A stretch of 64,000 bases of DNA, from assembly GCA_963691655.1 (NCBI GenBank), contig OY829326.1:55607776-55671775 (forward strand). The letters are read 5' to 3'. Positions 12,401 through 24,536 of this stretch are shown here, piece after piece. The notes under the pieces were generated by a model that was given only the letters and a program-made list of their open reading frames with translations, was not told the DNA's origin and did not search any database. This DNA comes from Toxonevra muliebris. Its lineage: Eukaryota; Arthropoda; Insecta; Diptera; Pallopteridae. Numbering within the stretch: the first letter of the stretch is position 1; every line of letters starts with the position of its first letter. Made by a program: the position numbers and the translations under genes.

Positions 12401-14924
12401 ATTTTCTACATAAATATTTCAAGTAGAGATCAATCTTGTAAATGAATATGAATGTTTTCTACATTTTCGAATTGTGTGTGGGGCTACCAAAGAAACAATG
12501 CAACTGAATAGCGTGTATTTAAAATGAAAGCAAAACTCGATTTCTAAACTAACTAAAGAATTAAGTGCTATTAAAAGTTTCTAAACATAAAATTTTTACA
12601 TTTTCTATAAAATACTTTTCTAAAACAAATTTATCAAAACAAAAGCAGAAAAACAAATCAACACAAATTAATTTTGTAATATTAAAAATATGCTCTTAAA
12701 ATGATACGCACATTTTTTAAGGGAATATTTTGAGAATAGCTTTGATTGCTGAGTGCATATGATGAAAATATGATGTTGTTGAGACGACAATTTTTAAGCA
12801 TTTATAGCCTTAACTTCATTTGCCTAGATTTTGTCGTTATAATCGAAGTATCATAATTCATTAAAAAAAAAAAACAAACAAACAATTTGCAATTTAAATA
12901 AATATATTTATATTTAATTTTTAATGTATTTTAAAATTTTCGAAAATATTTTTCTCAAATTTAAAAAGAAAACAAAAAAAAATTCGATTTAAATTAAAAA
13001 AGAAACAAAAACAAAACGAATTGAAACGAAACAAATGCGAAGAGCAAAACACCAAAACACTTAAATAAATAATAAATATATTAATATTTAATTTAAAAAA
13101 AAAAAAAAAAAATGAAAATCATAAACTAATAATAAATATATATACATAATTAAATAATTAATTCTTAACTCTAAGTATATACAAAAAGAAAAGAAAGAAA
13201 TTGCTTCAAAAATGTCGATACAATATTTTAAGATATACATACATACTTATAATTCAGATTAAAAATAATTACATACATACAAAAAAAAACCAACAAAACA
13301 TTTGCACTGGAGTCTAGTCACATATTAAATAAATTGAACTCAAAAAGCAACAATAACAAAACGATCCCCACAAATTATTAGAACAAACTAAAAGAAATAA
13401 TAATAATAATTACCTAATACATATTTAAAAATAACTAATAAAAAGTAAAGCAAAATTTCATATTATATCTACACACAAAAATATTTTAGATTTAAAAAGT
13501 TTTTTAATAAAATTTTATTGCAATATTGAACACATTTTACAAATATATCACATTCATGTTTTTACAATAAAACAAAAAAAAAAAAAAAAAAAAAAACACT
13601 GTTACTTAATTGCATTTAAAAATTTGTAGTTACATATGCAAAAAAAATATATAGAATCTTTCGATTTGTTTTTTTTTTTTTTTGTTGTAGGTAATAATTT
13701 TTAGAAGAATTTTTTTTTGTTACTTTTTTTTTACAAATAAAGCTATTTTTATTAATATGTATTATAAGTAAAAGTAAATAAAAAATATATGCAATATATT
13801 TTAAATAAAAGTTTTGTAAAATGTTGATGTATGTTCTGCATTTTATTACTAAATAATCAAATCAACTAAAGCAAAATACAAAAACAAACCATCATATTAA
13901 AAATTATTGTTACATTACAATATGAATTGCCGCAAACTGCTATTTATACATACATACATGCTATATACTACATACCTATGTACTCTATATATATATATGT
14001 ATGTACTTTATATAATATATTTATAATGTATGTATCGCCGTATACTTGCGTCTATATGTAATAAAGTGTAAAGAAGAAAATAATGATACAATAACAAAAT
14101 GGAAAAAAAAGATTATATTTAATTTATTATTATGTAATTAAGTCTATAAACAAAATTATATTAAACAATAAATGGAAAATTCTTTATTGAAATTAAAAAA
14201 AAAAAATAAATAAATACTTTTATTTTGAGCTGTGAATTTTGTTAAAGCCGTCGATGTCGATGCCAAGGTTGAACTCCGTCCTAATCGAGAAAGTCACGTT
14301 GTTTCCTTAAAATCATGAGTTTTGCCAAAATCAAGCTAATTTTCTTTATTTGAGAATTATTTATTACAAACCAACCATTCGAAAAATCTTGTAGTGTATA
14401 GAAGTATAGGTCAAGCTAACATGCCTTTGGCAGTCGAGGCTTGCGTGTCCTGCTTTTAAATCCTATGAGAAAAATTAATATTTTGCGAGACGAGGAAAAA
14501 AGAATCGCGTTTCAAATTTTCGTAGTGATTCCACGGCAATTTGTTGCCTAACCTAAACAATAGAGTAATGCTCTATTTTCACTTTGTCATATGCCCTGTC
14601 AAAAAGACAGAAAGAAATTTGACATAATGCGTAAAATTTCTCTCAAAATCACACAAATTCATATATTTGGTATAAAGTTGACGGAAAATCGCAGTGCACT
14701 TATGATGCACAGTGGTCGGATGGTAGAAAAAAAATCATTTATTGAATGGAAGAATTTTCAAATTTTTTTTTTTACAGAATGTTAGTCAAAATTTTTTTAC
14801 AGTTATGGACTAAAATGCAATTCAGAAATTTGCTAAATTTCGTCAACATCCTGCCATTAGATTAACCGAAATTAAATCTTTTATTAATAAAAATTTAATT
14901 AAATTCAATTAATAGGCTTTGAAT
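9470..14924. other. Gene-free AT-rich interval
   Basis: No coding exon, RNA gene or bounded element was recognised. There is a short CTAACCTAACCTA run near 10618-10630, like the ends of the retroelements elsewhere. DNA is strongly A-rich on the plus strand at 12850-13600 (AAACAAAA and AATAAAT stretches), and AT/TATG microsatellites lie at about 13945-14030. The long A-rich tract is compatible with a very extended Hip14 3' UTR, but this is speculation. Confidence 0.5.
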
Positions 14925-15940
14925 CAAGGCCGGCAGAACCCCCAAAACCCCCCTCCCCGAAATGTGGAATCTTTATTCTAATTTTTGAGATTAATTGCCA
15001 ATGGATGGAAAAAAAGTCAAAATAAAATCTATTTAACGATATTTTTTACTTCCATGGGTTTTTTTTTCTAAAAAGTCAAATATAAAAAATAAATTTGAAA
15101 TCTTAGTTACACTATGCGATCAAATCCGATTAGTTTTCTTCGACATGAGGTTTGACTACAGATTCAAAAAGAAAAGGTGATACTGAGAATTCCTGCATTC
15201 ATAGTTTTTCTGGGTCAGTAACTGTTTTTGATTTAAGGTTTCGTCCTGAATCAGTTTGAAAAGTTTAAAAATTAATAATTTTTAATTGCTTGAATCCCAT
15301 TTTTTTCCTAAAACGTGACGTGATGGGAAGTTTTTGTCCTCAGATTCGTGTTCAACGTGAAAAATTCTTTCGCAAAAACTACATCTTATTAGCAAAACCC
15401 ATCTTAAAATTAATTTTTTAACGCATTATTGCTTAGAGCACTACGACTAGAAAGATCTCTTTCAATGCTGTGACTTCACGAATTTAGGGAATATAAGCCA
15501 ACCTCATCCGGGTTCCTTATCATTGATAATGGACCAAATTCTCCATAATGATCATTTAAAAAAAATTAGCCTCTACTATTTTTGGTAATTTTTTTGAGGT
15601 TGGGTACATCATCAGTAGTGGGGAGTCAAAGAGTTAATGAAATTATGTCCCTCACGATAAAAAAAAAATGCACTAGAATGCACATTGAATAATATTTATT
15701 TGAAAAAATTTAATTTGATTATTCTGGGAATTTTTTGACACCTTTGGCCATTTTTTTGAGGTTAATATTAAAAAAAAATCGGAAAATTTTCCCTAAAATT
15801 TTAATTTTATAGGGTCCATCACATATATCATCGATTTAATTTATTGTATTGTATTTAAAAATCAGTTTGATACAAATTATTTATGAATATTTTCTTCGAA
15901 TGAAAACCCACCCCGAAAAAAATTTCTGGCTATGGCCCTG
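14925..15940 (-). mobile_element. Non-coding hAT-type element, copy 1 (full length)
   Basis: The element starts CAAGGCC and ends GGCCCTG, i.e. short inverted termini CARGGCC. It is flanked by an exact 8-bp duplication CTTTGAAT (917-924 and 941-948 of the 14/15 kb blocks, i.e. 14917-14924 and 15941-15948). That is the hAT signature. The 1016-bp body matches the copies at 25035 and 50054 along its length, in the opposite orientation. There is no transposase ORF, so it depends on a partner elsewhere in the genome. A C-rich patch lies just inside the left end. Confidence 0.85.
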
Positions 15941-16189
15941 CTTTGAATGAACAATAATGCCAGAAGAATTTCAAAAATGTAATAGAGCTAGCAGATGAGA
16001 CGATCGTTTCGGAACACGCTACTGTTCCTCATCAGTGATCTTCGTGATAGTTCCCTTATTTCAAAATATTTTAATTTTTGGTGGGCGGAGTTAACGATTG
16101 TACAACGAGTTGTATCGTTTGTAGCGATGTTGTACAACTTCAATCGTTTTAGTTTCATTGTTTCATCAATTTTTATTGTTTTGATGAAA

Positions 16190-16413
16190 ATGAGTGACAA
16201 AATGTCATTAATAGAAAATAATGAAACAACGTATAGAAGAGAATTAAAGAAAAAAAAAAAAAATGAAAGCAAAAGAAAAAGTAATGCTGGGGCGGATAAA
16301 ATTTGTGTGTCCAGCTTATGGTATTTCGACCCTATAGAGATTCTCAATGATACTAGGTCACTAGGTTGTTTGCAATACGAAGAACAAAGGAATAATGAAA
16401 TTGTACAACTCAT
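16190..16413 (+). pseudogene. MADF-domain-like remnant
   Basis: An open frame beginning MSDKMSLIENNE contains YRRELKKKKK, then KSNAGADKICVSSLWYFDPIEI and LNDTRS. This resembles the second half of a MADF domain (basic helix, small G-A-G-x-D turn, then W-[YF]-F and FLxD). MADF proteins in insects include BESS transcription factors and the DNA-binding partner of PIF/Harbinger transposons. The first half is absent, and the frame runs into TTGTACAAC-type repeats on both sides (about 16096-16130 and 16400-16490), so this is a fragment rather than a gene. The family assignment is by eye. Confidence 0.4.
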
Positions 16414-16441
16414 TGTACAACGTGTTGGAAAGTGTGTATGA

Positions 16442-17649
16442 AAAAGCAGTTCAACTCATCGTCCAACGTGTTGTACAACAGGTTGTATCGTGTATAGCCT
16501 GCATTAAGTAAATGAGAATTACAAAGACAGTTATTTTCACCGAATGGTATTATTGAAAGGAACTACCACTGCCGTTCTATATACTTTTTGTCATTCTTCT
16601 TTTGTATAATTTTTTTTTTTTTGTTAGCTGCAATGAATGGAGCTCAGAAATGCGCTCCACGCCCCTTCAAGCCAAAAAGAACACCAAAGTGATATGTTAC
16701 TAAACATGTATCACTTGAATTATTTTGCAGAACCAGATATATTTCCAAGAACGATTCGAGAAAGGTCCGAGCAAAAAAAAAAAAACAAAAAACAAAATAT
16801 GTTTAAATCATTGTGTGCCTAAAACTATGCTGCCAATTTTATTTGCTTTCATGCAAATTAAAAAAAAATAAAAAAAAAACTGGGAATGTTTTTTGAAATT
16901 CGGAAAATTTTCCTACGAGGTTGGTGCAAAATCCCTTCAAGTAAACGCAAAATGCTGCTGCATGGCTAGCGGATTATGGAAAATGCCGCTTATCGCTTTA
17001 TCTGAAGAGGAGCAGAAAAGCAGAAATAAAGATGGTAAGCATTATTGTTGGTACCACTGGCGTAAATGCAGCCGAATAGCTACAAATGAAGATGTTATGC
17101 ACCTGATTATTTGAAATTTAAGGCCAGAACCACCGAAAAATAATCTTTAGTTGAGCGAAGAGATCATTCTCCTCGGCCCATAATACAAACAAGTTTCAAA
17201 TAGCTTCAGTTGCATTTTTTATTTTATTAATACTGGAAAGTTTCCTTCTACAAAGTAACATTTTATTTTAAAATTTGGCATTCTTGTATTTTTCATTTAC
17301 ATAGAAAGTGCTATTGTATGGGAGGTGGGTGTGACCGTTGACCGATCACGCCTATTTTCATAACTCGACCTAAAAGTAGCTTATGCCAAAATTTATTGAG
17401 CTCAGATGATGGCTTATGCCAAAAATCGTTGTGTACAGATGATTACTTATAATTTTTCTGCATTTTGTATGAAGCTGGACCACTGTACGGAGGACCATCT
17501 CTATTTTCTGCTTTGAAATTGCGAAAAGTGTGTTTACTTTGTTTGTAAAGTATATCAAAAATTTTTTACTTAAGTGTCCTTGGTCCCGAGAAACCTTTTT
17601 ATCCTCAACCCTTCTCAGACCTGCCTTTTGCCGAATATAAATTGCCGCG
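16442..17649. other. No gene recognised
   Basis: AT-rich DNA with GTTGTACAAC-type direct repeats at its left end (to about 16490). Small open frames at 16637-16822 and 16893-17114 have no recognised motif and no sign of splice context. Confidence 0.4.
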
Positions 17650-17653
17650 TTAA

Positions 17654-18087
17654 CTCATTTCCGACTAGTGGTAGATAAATCTACCAGTGAGTTTCGAATT
17701 TTCTGTAGGTTAGCATGAGATGGATATAACTTAGCAATCCAGCAAATATGTTATTTTACACCTTTGTAAATATAAATTATTTTTGGTTAGGGTCAATTTT
17801 TGTTTTTACTTGTTTTTTTCTGCTGTCTAATTTTAACTCTTGGAAAGAATATTATAAAAACTCGAAAAAAATTATTCCTTTGATTTTCAACTAGTATTAA
17901 AATTATAAATTACAGCAAAAATAATTAACACATTATTTGCTGGGACCAGGTGAGCGCGAAAAACCGGGGTGGTCCTGGCCAAACCGAGAGATAAAATAAT
18001 ATTAAAATTATAAATTTTTTTACGTTTACAACTCCCGCACAGTTTCATTGATTTTTACCCAGCGGTTTAATAGCGGTTGGAAATGGG
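17654..18087. mobile_element. piggyBac-like MITE (434 bp)
   Basis: TTAA tetranucleotides at 17650-17653 and 18088-18091 flank inverted ends CTCATTTCCGAC (left) and CCCATTTCCAAC (right, inverse), 10 of 12 identical. A TTAA duplication with C/CCC termini is the piggyBac-superfamily pattern. No ORF is present. Inside, a 17-bp direct repeat brackets an 89-bp segment. Confidence 0.55.
17894..18016. repeat. 17-bp direct repeat bracketing an 89-bp segment
   Basis: TATTAAAATTATAAATT is at 17894-17910 and exactly again at 18000-18016. The enclosed 89 bp are more GC-rich than the surroundings (GGACCAGG...GGTCCTGG). This looks like a small insertion with a target duplication, though no family is recognised. 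Confidence 0.45.
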
Positions 18088-18091
18088 TTAA

Positions 18092-21000
18092 GCATAGCAT
18101 GACGTTATTTATCACTCAGTGCTTTTTTTAACGCTTTTTGAATTAAATTTAGTGATTTTTATGAAGTTTTTCGTTGCAGAAAGTGCTTTTTGGTTTGAGA
18201 AGTTGGCAATACTGCAATAAAGCGAATCAAAAAAAAATTAATTATTAACGAATATCCGGTTTGCTGCTTTTTAAAATTTACACTGTTTTGCTCTTATCTT
18301 TCTTGTTGCATCAGAAACAGAAACTAGAAATATCCTGTCGTCAGATTTCGTGGAATTAATGAAGTAGAAATTTTAGCACTGTTCTCCTTTCGTAATAGAA
18401 TAATGCGAGGCAAATCGTATTCGTATTTGTTTATTTTTTGTAGTTTCTGTGATATTAAAAGTTCAATTCAATTTTACACATATTTTTAAACCTGTGAACT
18501 CTTTTCTTTTCAGATCTCTGTAACTTTAATAATGAGAATGTATCGATGGTTAAGCTCACAAATGTGTTAAGTGCTCTTTTAAGTGAAAATAAGTTAACTA
18601 CATTTTCCAAGCATTCATTGGTGGCGTAAAAATTATAAAAATGAATTCAAAAGTTCAGAAAATGTTTTAATTCTTTTTACATACTGGTTCAGATTTAATT
18701 GGAAAAACTATCTAAAAATTGTGTGTCTTAGGAAAAAAGTTGAGGAATCAGAAAATCTTTTCAACAGTATGCTGCTTGCATCAATCGGTATGTAATTATT
18801 GATGTCATTGACCTAATACTGACTCAGACCTTTAAGTTTGATCATGCTATCACACTTCAAAAAATGACTACCTACTGTTTCGCAAATAAATTGAATTTAG
18901 CTTTAATTTTGATTTTATTTCTTAGGGATGGTGAGTTTTCTGATTTTTTTTGGGTTTATTCGCTGATCTCGACTGCTACAACACAGCGATTTATGTCACC
19001 AACACTAAATATCACCGATTCCATTCCCATAGTCATATTTAGAAATAAAACGACTGTATTAAATACTTTTTCTTATTTTTTTTATTTTTTTTTTATTTTT
19101 TTCTTTTAATTTTTTCTTTTATTTTTGTTTTTGCGTTTTGTTTTGACGGTATAATAAAGTTAAGTAGTTTTACATTTATGCATGATGATAATTTTAAAAA
19201 CATAAATTATTTAAAAAATTAAAATATTAAACACAAAAAAGAAAAACTATTAAATTTATATATAAATATGATTTTTGATTTTTTTTTTTAGAAGCAAACT
19301 AAAGTGATATTTAGTTACTTGGTTTGTTATTATTATTAAATATATATATTTAAATTGGTTTTATTTTCTTGTTTGATTTTTTGTTTTTAGCCTATGATAT
19401 ATTTATGGTTCTATAATTAGTTTTATTTATTTATTAATATTATTATGTATAATATAAAAAATAACGTTTACAACGTTTTACAATTTCCTTTTCTTAAACA
19501 AAAAAAAAAAAAATTAGATATATTATTTTTGCTTTTTCCTTAGGTTGAGTACATCAGATTTAATTTGTTTTTTTTTTCTGTCGAATTTTTTGTCAATTTC
19601 TCTTTGCGTTATTGGTATGTGTAAATATTTTTTATTTTATTTAAATAATCAATCATTTAACATATACATATATATGTTAAAATTATAAACAGCAGATTGG
19701 ATAAGTGCTAAAGCAGAGCGTAGCTTTAAAGTGCTTCTAGGTGGGTTATGCATTTATATTCTTCTTTTTTTATGTGTTACAGTTGAAAAAACATTTGCAA
19801 AATAATTTTGTTTTTATAATAGCAGTTGTAGCTTCTTATTCTTTTTGTTTCAGTTTTTGTTTTCTATAAATACATATACATATATATATTTATTTTGTAT
19901 TATTTTTTGTATACATATACTTTCTATACACATTTACATAATTAGCATTATAGATATTTGAGTTTTTGTATATGTTTAAAAAAATTGCCCTTTTTCTTGT
20001 TTAGTTTATTAATTTTATATATGTAAGTGTAATTGGTCATTTTTTTGTTTTTTTTTTTTATAAGCTTACATAAATATAATAAATATAAATAGGTTTTCAT
20101 TTTCATTTGTTTGTGTTTTTTAGTTTTATTTTGTAAAAGCTTTAAAGCTGCGCTCTATTGCAAAAACACTTTTTGATAGATAAAAGAAAAACTGAAATTG
20201 AAAGCTTTCAATAAAATTATAACAACACAATCACATAAAGAAATAAGGAAAAAACAAAAAAATTTGTATAGTTCACAAACTTATTTGTGTTTGGCGTAGA
20301 GAAGATTCTAGTTTTTTAGTTTCGAGACACGTGCAAACAAAGCCCTACAGTAAAAAAGGTTTCCAGTTGCAAGACATTTTGAGAAACTTTTTTACCCGAG
20401 CTTAGTTACATCTATTAAAAATAAAACTCAAAACCCTAGAAACTTTCAAGTTTGTATTTTCAGAAATAATCAGCAGTTTAATATGTTTTTAACTAAATTT
20501 AAATATTTTAAAATATCTGTATATACTTTTAACTTCTGTTGCAACAATTTAAAGCTCAAATAAAGCAATACATAAAATAAAACTAAACTAAGCAACCCGA
20601 TTTTTCTCAGCATAAGAGATATTATCCATCAATTGAAAGTATTGATTATGAAAAAATTCTTCAAAGGGGAAACGAAGCACATCACATTTTCGACTGGTCT
20701 CAGATTTCCAAAATACATTCTTTGAACATATAAGCGTGGGAGCTGCAATGAGTACTTGATCAAACGAAGTGGATGGGAACTATTCAACTGAAACTGCCAA
20801 GTCTATTGAAACTCTCTCTTATTGCTTACTTCACCAGTACTACTTTGGCCGGACTCAGACCTGCAAAGATATTCATCGGAAACCTAAAAAATAATGTTCA
20901 GTTAGAATCGAGATAATTGTAGAATTGTATTGATTTTTTACAAGTTAAATTTTATTTAGATTTTGGCATGATTGCCGTGGGCACGAAAAAACAAAAAGTA

Positions 21001-21454
21001 AATGAATAAAACAAAAAAAAAAAATGTTTTCTCTTTTTGAAAAGTTGTTGACTCAAAGAGAAATATATTTGCAATTGTAGCAGTTTCGTAGTTATATGGG
21101 TTGACTTGACTATTAACTATTATTGTTGTTGTTTTTTCCCATGTCCTAGAAGAAAGAAAAATTTTCTTTTACTACTCCCATTGGAGTATTAAAGGAGCAA
21201 TCGTTTACTATTCTTTTAGCTTCTAGTACACTGGGCGTTTAGCTCACGATATGTGCTTTTGTGGATCAATGCAAAACTGGGATATTTATGTGAGATTGTC
21301 CAAGGTTAATTTATATAAGGTGAAGTTACCAACAGCTCATTCTTCTTCTTTCTTTTTACCATTGATTACTTTTTCACCATTTTGACATTCACTATATGCC
21401 GCCATTTTGACCGCAACAACAAAGATGTGTTGCTATTGTTTTGTCATACGATTT
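18092..21454. other. Gene-free interval, T-rich on the plus strand
   Basis: From about 18950 to 20160 the plus strand is dominated by long T runs and TTTTATT-like strings, the mirror of the A-rich tract at 12850-13600. No exon, RNA gene or bounded repeat was recognised. It lies downstream of the convergent phosphatase gene and could include remote 3' UTR, but nothing in the sequence proves it. Confidence 0.45.
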
Positions 21455-21680
21455 TGGTATTTAAGGGGACTTTGGAACATATTCTTTGCCATTGCCCAAT
21501 ACTAGCTAGGAGTATAAATCTGGCTCTTCTAAAAAACTTTGCGCATACCTCGAGCTGGAAACAGTATTGGATGTAGCTCGAAGTTCTGTTTGACTCAAGA
21601 GAGTTTGTGGTAACACTATGGACCTAGCGGTCTATGTGAGGCATTCGCCGCCACTTCTAACCTAACCTAACCTTGGTATT
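21455..21680 (+). mobile_element. LINE 3'-terminal fragment
   Basis: A short open segment reads GTLEHILCHCPILARS, the zinc-knuckle-like motif typical of the C terminus of ORF2 in RNase-H-bearing LINEs (I/R1/LOA-like). It is followed by stops, and the copy ends in TTCTAACCTAACCTAACC. It is 5'-truncated and dead. Confidence 0.65.
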
Positions 21681-22797
21681 TAATGGTATCCGACACAACA
21701 ACAAAGATGTGTTGTTTTTGCCAAGGTGAAATGGTTGCAATCTTGGTATCACCTTATACATGACTTCACCATGGGATCGTTAATGTAAGCAAGCGATAAT
21801 ACCAACTCAGAGTTGGTGTGAGAGTAAGTTTGATTGAGTGTGTGTTCGTAAGAGCAAACAAGAGAGAGAAAGCGAGAGAGAGAGACCGGCAAGCCCCAGT
21901 GAACACGTTTATTTTTTGAACAAAATAAATGTTACTAGTCGGTTAGGCTCCAGTAACTGGGGCTATTTTTTTTGCTCAAGACATCTCTTTATGACAAAAC
22001 AAAAAAATATCAAAATACTCTTGGTGTTTGTTTTGTTATTTGTTATTTACTCCCGCTTAAGCAATGATTATTACAACGATGAATGCACTGCTTTGTTCAA
22101 TGAATGAATTTTAAAGAACTTCCGACGATAATATTTTGGAATTGGCTAAACCGATTTTAAATCTGATAATTTTTGGCTAACCTACTCGTCAAGCTCTTTA
22201 AATTGATATTGTAGCACTTCTGGATCTTCTGGAATAAAATTGTAGTTACATTAATAAATGTATATATTGTTTCTTTGCCAGCTCCTACACACACCGATTG
22301 CTGCCCGATTTCTCTCACTGCTTTTCTGTTTGTTGGCGAGGGATTTTTGACGTTTGCCTTCTACAAGTTTTACATCTCTGTTTCACTCATGTAAAACGAA
22401 TAACAAAGAAGCAACAGAAATACAAAATCGGTCGGTCGAAATTGTTATGTATAAAAGCTCTCGACGACGGAACAAGATAACAAAAGAGAATATGTAAAAA
22501 TCGGTGAGAAAAATCGAGCACAAATCGCTGTGCAGCTGTATGTTCTCTCTTCTAAATTTACTTCTTCTGCACATGAGCCGTTGGATGCCAAAGTAATGTA
22601 AGTCAAAATCAGATTTTGCGCAATACATTATTTTTGTAGAAATTTCGTACTTCTGAAATTTATTTTCCCACTGTAAAATCAGCTTTATGAGACATATGCT
22701 ACACCACTTTCGCAGGCAACTGAATTATTGTCAATTCATAAAAAACAAAATGGTTTACCCCATTTTTGCACTCAAAGGCTCACATATCGATGGTCAT
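21681..22797. other. Gene-free interval with an AG microsatellite
   Basis: An AG-rich simple repeat lies at about 21860-21886. Several short open frames have no recognisable motifs. Confidence 0.45.
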
Positions 22798-23015
22798 ACG
22801 TTCACCCCTCGTAAATACTTTTTCATCACTTTTGGAAGACAGGACAATAACACAATAAATTTCTATAAATAATATGTAAAATAATTCCAAAAACATTTTC
22901 TTCTTATTTAAAATGATTTAAAAACCAATTTTACACACTCCTTATGTAAATTTATTGCTTTTTTGTCGTCTCTTCCAAAAGTAATGAAAAACTACTTACG
23001 AGGTGTTAACGTAAG
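22798..23015. mobile_element. MITE with long (about 65 bp) terminal inverted repeats
   Basis: The left arm, starting ACGTTCACCCCTCGTAA, and the inverse of the right arm, starting ACGTTAACACCTCGTAA, align over about 65 bp. Both contain TTTTTCAT[CT]ACTTTTGGAAGA and CAATAAATTT. The arms are separated by roughly 80 bp of AT-rich loop. The right end overlaps an exact 10-bp hairpin (AACTACTTAC 22990-22999 with GTAAGTAGTT 23011-23020). No ORF; superfamily unknown. Confidence 0.6.
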
Positions 23016-23020
23016 TAGTT

Positions 23021-24286
23021 GTGTACACGCATACACGTGTGCCTAAAGCTTTCATGGCCGATAGTTGAAGTGCACATCCCTACTCTATTGGAATGCAATA
23101 ATTGTTGTTTAACTTGAGCAGCGCGATCGACAGTCTGAATGTATGAATTTTATCTATGTATATTTTGTTACACCTTTTCTTTTTTTCTTTGTAAGTTTAG
23201 AATTGAATGATCAAAGAACCCACAATTAAAATAGGTATGAAATAAATTTCCCGAAATTAATCAATGATATTGATTGAAAATATCTCTTATGGAAAGGGCA
23301 TCCTAAACGATCGGCCAGTAACAAATCACCGTTTACTATATTATCGTGCTTGTAATATCAATTAAATTGAATTTGGATATCATTGCTTTTAATTTCACTT
23401 TGAAATGAAGCAGAATTTCCAGAGCACTCAGAGTGAATCGATCGTTTGATTGAAATATAAAATCTGCTTAAAAAAAATTATTGCTTAGTTAAAAGTTAAT
23501 ATTAAACTTAAAAGAATATTAAATTATAAAACAATTTTTTTGCATAATCAACTTAGAAATTAAGAATTTTATACCTTGCATACATAAATAAAAACAATTA
23601 CATATTTATAAATATATAAAATATATATGCATAAATTATATATAAAATTAAAAATTAATTTTAAAAAAGAAAGTATTTAGATAAATTTTAAAAACACATT
23701 ATACATTTGAAAAGAAAAGAATAAAAGCAAAATTACGAAACAAACGAAAGTCAAGATTAGTTGAAGTTAGTTGAAGATTGCAGAGGTGCAGCGGTGGAAC
23801 TTGCCACTGCAGGATGAGTTTTTGTTTTATATTTTATTACTATTTAGATTTGCGTTTCTTTTGTTTTTTTTTTTTTAATTATTATTAAAAAATATATAAA
23901 TATGAATATTTTCTTCTTTTTTTCTTTCTTGTATTTATTTAAAATTGATTTTATCTGTTTAATTTTTCTTCATTTATTTGCATGCGTATGATTTGTTTGT
24001 GTGTGTACATATGCATATGTACTTAAATAATTATTATTTAAACATATATAATTTATTTTTTTTTTAAATACAATATATATTTTATGTGTTAATATATAAA
24101 TTAAATTAAAAAAAAAATTAAACATAAAAATAAAACAAAAACGTGTGTAAAAGACTATGAAAAATAGTTAATAATAATAATTACAAATTAAAATAGTGGT
24201 AGAAGTAGAAAGTGTAGCAATAGTAGAAGATGAAAACAAAAACTTTTTTCTTTTTATATATTAATAAACATTAATTCCCACTGATG
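23021..24286. other. 3' flank of the phosphatase gene
   Basis: AT-rich DNA immediately downstream of the phosphatase stop codon (the gene reads leftward), so it should hold its 3' UTR. Several TTTATT strings on the plus strand would serve as poly(A) signals on the minus strand; none can be singled out. No other feature was seen. Confidence 0.5.
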
Positions 24287-24536
24287 TTACGTTTTATTAT
24301 TGATATCGGGCGGATTGGGCGGACTTCCTTGCAGTTGCAGTTGTTGTTGGTTCTGTAGTATTTGTTGTTGTTGCTGCTGTTGCTGTTGTGGTTGTTGTTG
24401 CTGTGACGTTAAAATTGTTGGTACTGATATTGTTGTTGCTTGTGTTATAATTGTTGTTGCTGTTATAGTCTGCTGTTGATTTAATTGATGCTGTTGCGGT
24501 GCTTGTTGTAATTGCTGCTGTTGTAGTTGTTGATTG
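24287..24536 (-). CDS. CG5830: CTDSP last exon, Gln-rich tail
   Basis: Acceptor TTTTTGTAG at 24537 and TAA stop at 24289-24287. The 83 residues are mainly Gln with Thr/Ile-rich spacers, encoded by mixed CAA/CAG codons. Vertebrate SCPs lack such a tail; insect family members have Gln-rich ends. The exon is separated from the catalytic exons by a 6-kb intron. Confidence 0.9.
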
